A program made the position numbers and the translations under genes. Of a stretch of 64,000 bases of DNA, positions 58,042 to 64,000 are shown in pieces; position 1 is the stretch's first letter; the number at the start of each line of letters is the position of its first letter. Source of the DNA: JACVRW01 sp963825345 (GTDB lineage Bacteria; Actinomycetota; Thermoleophilia; Solirubrobacterales; Thermoleophilaceae); assembly GCA_963825345.1 (NCBI GenBank), contig CAWGSQ010000001.1, forward strand, positions 62,001 to 126,000. Reading direction: 5' to 3'. The notes under the pieces were generated by a model. That model was not told the origin of the DNA, searched no databases, and worked only from the letters and a program-made list of their open reading frames with translations.

Positions 58042-58930
58042 GTGCCGGGACGGGCGATCGCCGAACTCGCCGCGCGGCAGCATGGGGTGATCTCAGTGCT
58101 GCAGTTACGCGGCCTGGGGCTCGACCGCTACTGGGTTCGGCGGCGCGTGGAGAGCGGGTTCCTGCACAGCGTCTACCTCGGCGTGTACTCCGTCGGGGTG
58201 CCGAGCGTGAGCCCTCGGGGGAGGTATCTCGCGGCAGTTATGGCATGCGGAGCACGCGCGTGGCTTAGTCACCGCTCGGCCGCCGCTGTATGGGGCCTGC
58301 GGCCCAACGCCTCCCATCTGGAGGTGACCGTTCCCGCAAAGCGCCGAGCTCCGCCCGGCGTCCACGTGCACCGCACCCGCATGCTCGCTCCGCAGGACTT
58401 CACCATCCACGACGCCATCCCGGTGACCAGTGTGGCCCGTACCCTCCTCGATCTCAGTGCTGTCGTTAAGCCGCATGAGCTAGCCAAGGCCATCGACCGT
58501 GCGGAGCGGCTCCGGCTCTTTGACCTCAAGGCGATCACGAACGTCCTCGAGCGCGCCAACGGCCGGCGAGGCGCACGCGGATTGCGCAAGGCGGTCGCCG
58601 CCTACGAACCCAGCACCCAGAAAAGTGAGCTGGAGCGCCGCTTCAAAGCACTCATAGAAACCACCACCGACATACCGACCCCAACCTTCAATGCTGCCGT
58701 TGAAGGAGAGACAGACCACCCACGAAGTCGACGCCTTCTGGCCACAACAGCGACTCGCGGTCCAGCTCGACGGCTTCGAGTTCCACCGCACCCGCCGCGA
58801 CCGCGAGCACGACGCCGACAGCGACGCCGATCTCGAGCTTGCCGGACTCCGCGTGATGAGACTGACCTGGGACGACGTGGCCGTGCACGGCGAGCGCACG
58901 CTACGCCGCCTCCGCCTCGCGGCCAATTAG
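58042..58930 (+). CDS. AbiEi-antitoxin-like/DUF559 protein, frameshifted
   Basis: About 296 residues. The N-terminus ('AIAELAARQHGVISVLQLRG') is the wing-helix AbiEi-type domain, the middle is AbiEi-like ('HRSAAAVWGLRPNASHLEVT', 'PVTSVARTLLDLSAVV') and the C-terminus is DUF559, a Vsr-like nuclease fold ('AVQLDGFEFHRTRRDREHDA', 'LAGLRVMRLTWDDV'). One extra C near 58712 separates the parts. I chose GTG 58042, with GGAGAG 9 bases upstream, over GTG 57997. No AbiEii-type toxin gene is beside it, so it is an orphan of its kind. Confidence 0.8.
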
Positions 58931-58933
58931 GCT
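58928..58933 (+). promoter_or_regulatory. -10-like element TAGGCT of the peroxiredoxin gene
   Basis: TAGGCT overlaps the upstream stop and lies 8 bases before GTG 58942; ATG 58936 would be only 2 bases after it. Confidence 0.45.
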
Positions 58934-58941
58934 GAATGAGC

Positions 58942-59505
58942 GTGCCGCGCGCTGACGACATCCACACCATCCCGGACGACCTGCCCGTCCCAGAGGACGA
59001 TGGCGCAGCGGACCATCTCCTCGATGCTGCCGTTCCCCCGGTGGACTTACCGGCGACGACCGGGGAGACCATCGCCGTGGGCGCGCTGCCCGGCCGGACG
59101 GTCCTCTTCTGCTACCCGCGCACAGGCCGCCCCGACGAGGAGCTACCGCCCGGCTGGAACGCCATCCCGGGCGCTCGCGGCTGCACGCCGGAGGCCTGCG
59201 GCTTTCGCGATGCCCATGCCCAGTTCACCGAGCTCGGCGCTCGCGTCCTCGCCCTCAGCACGCAGGACACGGCCTACCAGCGCGAGATGGCGGAGCGCAT
59301 TCACCTGCCCTTCCCCGTCCTCAGCGACGAGCGCCTCGAGCTGACCCGAGAACTCCGCCTCCCCACATTCGAGACGAGCGGCATGACGCTCCTGAATCGC
59401 CTCACCCTGGTGATCGACGACGGGCGGATCCGACACGTCTTCTATCCCGTCTTTCCGCCGGATGGACACGCCGCGGAGGTGCTGGACTGGCTCCGCAGCG
59501 GCTGA
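58942..59505 (+). CDS. Peroxiredoxin
   Basis: 187 residues of the AhpC/TSA fold. 'TVLFCYPRTGRPDEELPPGW' precedes the active-site loop 'IPGARGCTPEACGFRD', whose GCTPEACGF has the peroxidatic Cys and a possible resolving Cys four residues on, as in BCP/PrxQ. 'RVLALSTQDTAYQREMAERI' and 'FPVLSDERLELTREL' follow. It reduces peroxides. The next gene, an FAD amine oxidase, would make H2O2, so the pairing is logical. Confidence 0.9.
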   Translation: MPRADDIHTIPDDLPVPEDDGAADHLLDAAVPPVDLPATTGETIAVGALPGRTVLFCYPRTGRPDEELPPGWNAIPGARGCTPEACGFRDAHAQFTELGARVLALSTQDTAYQREMAERIHLPFPVLSDERLELTRELRLPTFETSGMTLLNRLTLVIDDGRIRHVFYPVFPPDGHAAEVLDWLRSG

Positions 59506-60935
59506 GCGGCGCGCTCGCCGACTCCGAGCAGAGCGTCTTCTGGCTCGACTCGCCGGCCGCGCCGCAGCCGCTTCCGCCGCTCGAGGGGGAGACGGGGTGC
59601 GACCTGGCGATCGTCGGCGGGGGCTTCACCGGTCTCTGGGCGGCGCTGCTGGCGGCGCCCGACGAGGGCGTGGTCCTGGTCGAGGGCGATCGCTGTGGCT
59701 GGGGCGCGAGCGGCCGAAACGGCGGGTTCGTCGAGGCGTCGCTGAGCCACGGGCTCGAGAACGGGCTGTCGCGATGGCCGGACGAGATCGACACGCTTGT
59801 CAGGCTCGGGCGCGAGAACTTCGCCGCCATCCGCCAGACGCTTGACGCGCGCGGCATCGATTCCGCGTGGGATGAGGCTGGCGTGATCGACGTTGCCACG
59901 CGCGAGCACGAGGTCGAATGGCTTGCCGAGGCGGCCGCGACCGGGCGGCGGTACGGAGAGGAGGCGCTGCTCCTCGACGGCGAGGCCGTGCGGGCAGAGG
60001 TGAACTCTCCGACCTACTTGGCCGGCCTGTGGCACCGGTCCGGCAGCGCGACGGTGAACCCGGCACGGCTGGCATGGGGCCTGCGCGACGCAGCACTCGG
60101 CCAAGGAGTGCGCATCTACGAGGGCACGCGCGTGACGAAGCTGCGACGAGACGGTGACGGCGTGGTGCTGGAGACGGCGCCGCCCGCGGGCGCCGCGCGA
60201 GCGGGCAGTGCGGGGTCGGGACACGCCCGGGGTGTCGGCACTCTCCGCGCTCGGCGCGTTTTGCTCGCCACGAATGCCTATCCGCCGCTCGTGCGGTCCA
60301 TCCGGCGCTACGTCGTGCCGGTCTACGACTACGTGCTGGTGACCGAACCGCTCAGCGAGGAGCAGCGGCGGTCGGTGGGGTGGGAGCGCCGCCAGGGCGT
60401 CGCCGATTCGGGCAACCGCTTCCACTACTACCGCCTCACCGAGGATGACCGCATCCTCTGGGGTGGCTACGAGGCGCTGTACCACTTCCGGAACGGCATG
60501 CGGCCGGAGCTCGAGGACCACGCGCCCACCTTCGAGCTGTTGGCGCGCAACTTCGCCGAGACCTTCCCGCAGCTCGAGGACGTTCGCTTCACCCACCGCT
60601 GGGCCGGCGCGATCGACACCTCGAGCCGCTTCTGCGTGACCTTCGGCCGCGCGCTCGGCGGGCGCGTCGCGTATGCGGTCGGCTACACCGGCCTGGGCGT
60701 GGCCGCCACGCGCTTCGGCGCACGCGTCGCGCTCGACCTGCTCCACGATCGCGACACCGAGCTCACTCGGCTCGAGCTCGTCCGCAGCCGGCCGATTCCG
60801 TTCCCGCCCGAGCCGCTGCGCTACGCCGTGATCCAGGCCACGCGGCGCGCGCTAGCCCGCGCGGACGAGCGCGGCGGCAAGCGGGGCCCGTGGCTGCGCG
60901 GTCTCGACCGGATCGGCGCGGGCTTCGACAGCTAG
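59502..60935 (+). CDS. FAD-dependent amine/amino-acid oxidase (DAO family)
   Basis: 477 residues. FAD motif 'CDLAIVGGGFTGLWAA' then 'VLVEGDRCGWGASGRNGGFV', the usual sequence of DadA/gamma-glutamylputrescine oxidases, and 'GYTGLGVAATRFGARVALDL' at the end. The Rossmann motif must be included, and between the peroxiredoxin stop and that motif the only likely start is CTG 59502, overlapping the TGA as CTGA. The substrate is unknown; D-amino acids, sarcosine or polyamine derivatives are options. Confidence 0.9.
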   Translation: MSGALADSEQSVFWLDSPAAPQPLPPLEGETGCDLAIVGGGFTGLWAALLAAPDEGVVLVEGDRCGWGASGRNGGFVEASLSHGLENGLSRWPDEIDTLVRLGRENFAAIRQTLDARGIDSAWDEAGVIDVATREHEVEWLAEAAATGRRYGEEALLLDGEAVRAEVNSPTYLAGLWHRSGSATVNPARLAWGLRDAALGQGVRIYEGTRVTKLRRDGDGVVLETAPPAGAARAGSAGSGHARGVGTLRARRVLLATNAYPPLVRSIRRYVVPVYDYVLVTEPLSEEQRRSVGWERRQGVADSGNRFHYYRLTEDDRILWGGYEALYHFRNGMRPELEDHAPTFELLARNFAETFPQLEDVRFTHRWAGAIDTSSRFCVTFGRALGGRVAYAVGYTGLGVAATRFGARVALDLLHDRDTELTRLELVRSRPIPFPPEPLRYAVIQATRRALARADERGGKRGPWLRGLDRIGAGFDS

Positions 60936-60990
60936 GCAGTCGATCTCGTGCAGAGCGCAAATGGCGGGCTGTAACCGCCTCTCGGACCAC

Positions 60991-60996
60991 TAGCGT
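60991..60996 (+). promoter_or_regulatory. -10-like element TAGCGT of the APC gene
   Basis: TAGCGT lies 10 bases before ATG 61007 (7 before TTG 61004). Confidence 0.45.
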
Positions 60997-61006
60997 TCGA
61001 GAGTTG

Positions 61007-62875
61007 ATGGCTGAGTACCGGCCCAAGAACCGCGGCCTCGAGCGTGTGCTCGGGACCGGCGCGCTGTTCTCGACCGCCTACGGCAACGTCGGCAGCTCGA
61101 TCTACTACGCGCTCGGCCTCGTGGCGATCTACGCCGCCGGCATGACGCCGGTGGTGTTCGTGATCGCCGGCCTCATCTTCGCCGCGACCGCCGCCACCTA
61201 CGCCGAGGCCACCACGATGTTCCCGGAGGCCGGCGGCTCGTCAAGCTTCGCCCGCCGCGCCTTCAACGAGTTCTGGTCCTTCTTCGCGGCGTGGGGCCAG
61301 ATGCTCACGTACATCATCACGATCGCGATCTCGGCGTTCTTCGTGCCGCACTACCTCGCGGTCTTCTGGGAGCCGCTCGGCGAGTCGCCCACGGACATCA
61401 TCGCCGGCATCGTCGTGGTGGCCCTGCTCGGCGCGCTCAACATCGTGGGCGTGAAGGAGTCGGCGGGGGTGAACATCGGCTTCGCCGTCGCTGACTTCCT
61501 CACGCAGGTGGTCCTCGTGATCGTCGGCATCGTGCTCGTGTTCGACCCGGACCTGCTCGTGCGCCAGATCGATCTGGGCACCACGCCCACTATCGGCGAC
61601 TTCCTGATCGCCATCCCGGTGGCGATGGTGGCCTACACGGGCATCGAGACGATCTCGAACATGGCCGAGGAGGCGCGCGACTACGGCAAGACGATTCCGC
61701 GCGGGATCGGCCTCGTGGTCGGCGCGGTGGCGGTGATCTACACGTTCCTTCCGGCGGTGGCCCTCTCGGCGATGCCGGTCAAGAACGGGGAGACGCTCCT
61801 CGCCCTCCCGAAGGAGGAGGGCGGCTACGCCGACGACCCGGTGCTCGGCGTGGTCCAGAACATGGACCTAGGCTCGCTCGAGCACCCGGCGGAGATCTAC
61901 GTCGGCATCCTCGCCGCAACGATCCTGTTCATCGCCACGAACGCCGGCATCCTGGGCGTCTCACGGCTGAGCTACTCGATGGGCCAGCACCGCCAGCTCC
62001 CCGAGCTGCTGCGCGTGCTCCACCCTCGCTTCCGCACGCCCTACGTCGCGATCGCGGTCTTCAGCGGCGTCGCGTGCCTCGCGATCCTGCCGGGCCAGGC
62101 CGACTTCCTCGGGGTGATCTACGCGTTCGGCGCGATGCTGTCGTTCACGATCGCGCACGCGGCGGTGGCCACGCTGCGGGTGAAACGCCCGGATGTGGAC
62201 AGGCCCTGGACCGGGCCGGGCACGCTCAGGATCCGCGGCCACGCGCTGCCGCTCTACTCGGTGCTCGGCGGCATAGGCACCGGCATCGCGCTGATCGTGG
62301 CCACCGTGCTCGACCTGCGCGTGCTTGTGTCCGGCCTCGGCTGGATGGCGCTCGGGATCACGCTGTACGTGATCTACCGCCGCCGCCAGGGGCTTTCGCT
62401 CACCGAGACGCACAAGGTCGTGGTGCCCAAGCCCGCCGTGGAGCACGAGGTGGAGTACGAGTCGGTGCTCGTGGCCTTCGAGGACGAGCACTACTCGCCC
62501 GAGGCGGTCTCCACGGCGGTGCGGCTCGCCGCCCGCCGGCGCCGGGGCATCCACGTGCTCGTGACGATCACGGTCCCGCCGAACTCGCCGATCAACGCCG
62601 CCATGCCCGAGCAGGAGGCGAAGGCGGCCTCGATCATCGACTCGGCTCGCGTGCGCGGTGGCCGCCGCGTTACCGGCCACTGGGAGAAGGTTCGGCCCGG
62701 GCAGGCCGGGCGCCGCGTGGTGGAGGAGGCCAAGGAGATCCGGGCGCGTGCCGTGGTCCTGCCGCTGCCGCCCCGGCGCACCGGCGCCTCGCTCTTCGGG
62801 CGTACGCTGGAAACCGTGCTCAGCGAGCGGCCCTGTCGTGTGATCATCGACTCCTCCCCAAGGGTCACCAAGTGA
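61007..62875 (+). CDS. APC-family amino-acid permease with C-terminal UspA-like domain
   Basis: 622 residues. Twelve helices of the APC superfamily ('STAYGNVGSSIYYALGLVAI', 'VAYTGIETISNMAEEARDYG') cover about residues 15-465. The last 150 ('EYESVLVAFEDEHYSPEAVS', 'RRGIHVLVTITVPPNSPIN', 'TVLSERPCRVIID') form a universal-stress-protein-like domain. Such fusions are known and probably regulatory. Its TGA overlaps the following small gene. Confidence 0.92.
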   Translation: MAEYRPKNRGLERVLGTGALFSTAYGNVGSSIYYALGLVAIYAAGMTPVVFVIAGLIFAATAATYAEATTMFPEAGGSSSFARRAFNEFWSFFAAWGQMLTYIITIAISAFFVPHYLAVFWEPLGESPTDIIAGIVVVALLGALNIVGVKESAGVNIGFAVADFLTQVVLVIVGIVLVFDPDLLVRQIDLGTTPTIGDFLIAIPVAMVAYTGIETISNMAEEARDYGKTIPRGIGLVVGAVAVIYTFLPAVALSAMPVKNGETLLALPKEEGGYADDPVLGVVQNMDLGSLEHPAEIYVGILAATILFIATNAGILGVSRLSYSMGQHRQLPELLRVLHPRFRTPYVAIAVFSGVACLAILPGQADFLGVIYAFGAMLSFTIAHAAVATLRVKRPDVDRPWTGPGTLRIRGHALPLYSVLGGIGTGIALIVATVLDLRVLVSGLGWMALGITLYVIYRRRQGLSLTETHKVVVPKPAVEHEVEYESVLVAFEDEHYSPEAVSTAVRLAARRRRGIHVLVTITVPPNSPINAAMPEQEAKAASIIDSARVRGGRRVTGHWEKVRPGQAGRRVVEEAKEIRARAVVLPLPPRRTGASLFGRTLETVLSERPCRVIIDSSPRVTK

Positions 62876-63075
62876 GGAGCGCCTACGGCGCCTCGACCCG
62901 AATCCTCGGCTCGCTGCTCGTGGTGATCGGCGCGGCGATGGTGATCTCCGCGCTCGTCCGCGGCGGCGGCCCGCTGGCGCTCGGCGTGGTGCTGGGCACG
63001 ATGCTCGCGCTGCTCGGCGCGGGACGGGTCTGGCTGGCGAGCGCCCACGGCGACAGAGACGACGACGCGTTGTGA
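62872..63075 (+). CDS. Small two-helix membrane protein
   Basis: 67 residues: 'ILGSLLVVIGAAMVISALV' and 'PLALGVVLGTMLALLGAGRV' are two helices with an acidic tail. Overlaps both permease genes as GTGA, so it is made together with them; perhaps an accessory subunit. Confidence 0.75.
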   Translation: MRSAYGASTRILGSLLVVIGAAMVISALVRGGGPLALGVVLGTMLALLGAGRVWLASAHGDRDDDAL

Positions 63076-64000
63076 GCGGCCCCGGTCAAGACGGCTCCCG
63101 GGGTGAGGAGCGCCGGGCGAGCCAGATGTCGGATCGCGCGCGCGAACGCGCGCGGGAGGGTCTGAAGCGCAGCTCCGAGCGGGCGCGCGTGATGGCCGCG
63201 CGCAGCCTCGGCGAGCCCGCGCTGTTCGCGATCACGCTCAGCGCGGTCACGTCGGCGATCTTCTTCTCGCTCGGCGTGGTGGCGAACCGTGCGCTGGGCC
63301 TCACGCCGGTCGTCTTCCTACTCGCCGGCGTCTTCTTCGCGGTGACGATGGCCACTTACGTCGAGGGCAGCTCGCTGCACGTGGAGCGCGGCGGCGCCTC
63401 GACCTTCGCCCGCTACGCCTTCGACGAGTTCTGGAGCTTCGTGGCCGGCTGGGCGATCCTGCTCGACTACCTGATCGTGATGGCGATCGGGGCGGTCGTC
63501 GTCTCCGAGTACCTGACCGTCTTCTGGGGCGAGCTCGACGAGGGCGCCCTGCCGCTCGTGATCGCGGGCGCCGCGCTCCTCTTGGTGGCGATGCAGAACA
63601 TCCGTGGGCTGTCCGCCAACCGGCTCGGCGCGGTCCTGCGGCTCTCGCTGTTCAGCATCGCCGTACTCGTCGTCGTCTCAGTGATCGGCTTCACCCAGTA
63701 CTGGGACCCGGGTGCGATCAGCTCGTCGATCGACCTCGGCGTCGCGCCCCGCTGGAACGACCTGATCTTCGCCACCGGCATCGCCACCGTGGCGGTGATC
63801 GGCGTGGAGGCCGCGTCTGGCCTCGCGGGGGAGATCCGGGTGGGCCGCCGCGGCCTGCGGCGCGTGGTGGCCGCCTCGATCGCGGCGGTGATGCTGCTGT
63901 TCGTGTGCGTGTCGGTCGCGGGCCTGATGGCGGCGCCCGTGGTGGGTGACCACACGGCGCTCGGTGGACGCTTCATCGAGTCTCCGGTGCTGGCGATCCC
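63072..64000 (+). CDS. APC-family amino-acid permease, 5' part (runs off window)
   Basis: Open from GTG 63072 to the end of the window (310 codons without a stop). A charged N-terminus (about 50 residues, rich in Arg and Glu) precedes APC helices: 'ALFAITLSAVTSAIFFSLGV', 'GLTPVVFLLAGVFFAVTMAT', 'FDEFWSFVAGWAILLDYLIV', 'DLIFATGIATVAVIGVEAA'. It is a paralogue of the permease two genes upstream. The C-terminal end and any stress-protein domain lie outside the window. Confidence 0.88.
   Translation, partial: MSGPGQDGSRGEERRASQMSDRARERAREGLKRSSERARVMAARSLGEPALFAITLSAVTSAIFFSLGVVANRALGLTPVVFLLAGVFFAVTMATYVEGSSLHVERGGASTFARYAFDEFWSFVAGWAILLDYLIVMAIGAVVVSEYLTVFWGELDEGALPLVIAGAALLLVAMQNIRGLSANRLGAVLRLSLFSIAVLVVVSVIGFTQYWDPGAISSSIDLGVAPRWNDLIFATGIATVAVIGVEAASGLAGEIRVGRRGLRRVVAASIAAVMLLFVCVSVAGLMAAPVVGDHTALGGRFIESPVLAI

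Overview
The window is 64 kb of very GC-rich DNA (clearly above 65% G+C by eye), with GTG as common a start codon as ATG, dense NTGA gene overlaps and an actinobacterial gene set: PPi-type phosphofructokinase, Rex, DUF2520-panC-panB, rpsA-coaE, a 517-codon-class secreted copper protein and short secreted proteins with the 'ALFMAMGGSAYA' type of signal. Class Thermoleophilia (Solirubrobacterales-like) is the best guess, but no rRNA, tRNA, integrase, IS element or CRISPR array was seen, so taxonomy is inference. It reads as an ordinary chromosomal segment.

Layout. 1-9.8 kb: a split trp cluster (trpC end; then a MoxR-DUF58-transglutaminase module and an HtrA protease; then trpF-trpB-trpA), followed by small accessory genes. 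9.9-18.9 kb: PPi-type pfk facing away from a branched-chain amino-acid ABC transporter locus (two related binding lipoproteins around an EamA transporter, then livH-M-G-F and a small membrane protein). 18.9-29.8 kb: epimerase and ACT-malic enzyme on the minus strand, divergent from polA; CsbD and VOC proteins; an FAD reductase divergent from rpsA-coaE-lytic transglycosylase. 30-41.5 kb: ABC-F ATPase, secreted proteins, uvrB, the copper protein, and uvrA behind a perfect LexA-type box. 41.5-48.3 kb: degenerate GGDEF/DCC pair, acetyltransferase, pantothenate operon (DUF2520-panC-panB-yjbQ), family-4 UDG and a secreted protease. 48.3-64 kb: tsaE-tsaB-rimI-tsaD, Na+/H+ antiporter, glutaredoxin-rex-GCS2-DUF1844-mtnP, H+-pyrophosphatase, AbiEi/DUF559 protein, peroxiredoxin-amine oxidase pair, and two APC permeases, the last cut by the window end.

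Three sequence-level patterns run through the window. (i) More than 20 single-base frameshifts, most of them net +1, sit in the first 14 kb and break obviously intact families; only three occur later, so they look like uncorrected sequencing insertions, not biology. (ii) A -10-like hexamer (TAnnnT, often TAGGCT or TAGAGT) lies about 6-10 bases before the start codon of many operon-leading genes, implying very short or absent 5' leaders; I used it to choose several starts. (iii) Gene ends are extremely compact: NTGA overlaps, including three apparent CTG starts in CTGA, and four convergent pairs sharing one CTAG as both stop codons.

The most interesting gene is the secreted copper protein at 35971-37521. 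Its histidine and methionine pattern matches the two-copper peptidylglycine/dopamine monooxygenase fold, and a C-terminal type 1 copper (cupredoxin) site is fused to it, suggesting a self-contained monooxygenase with its own electron-transfer domain.
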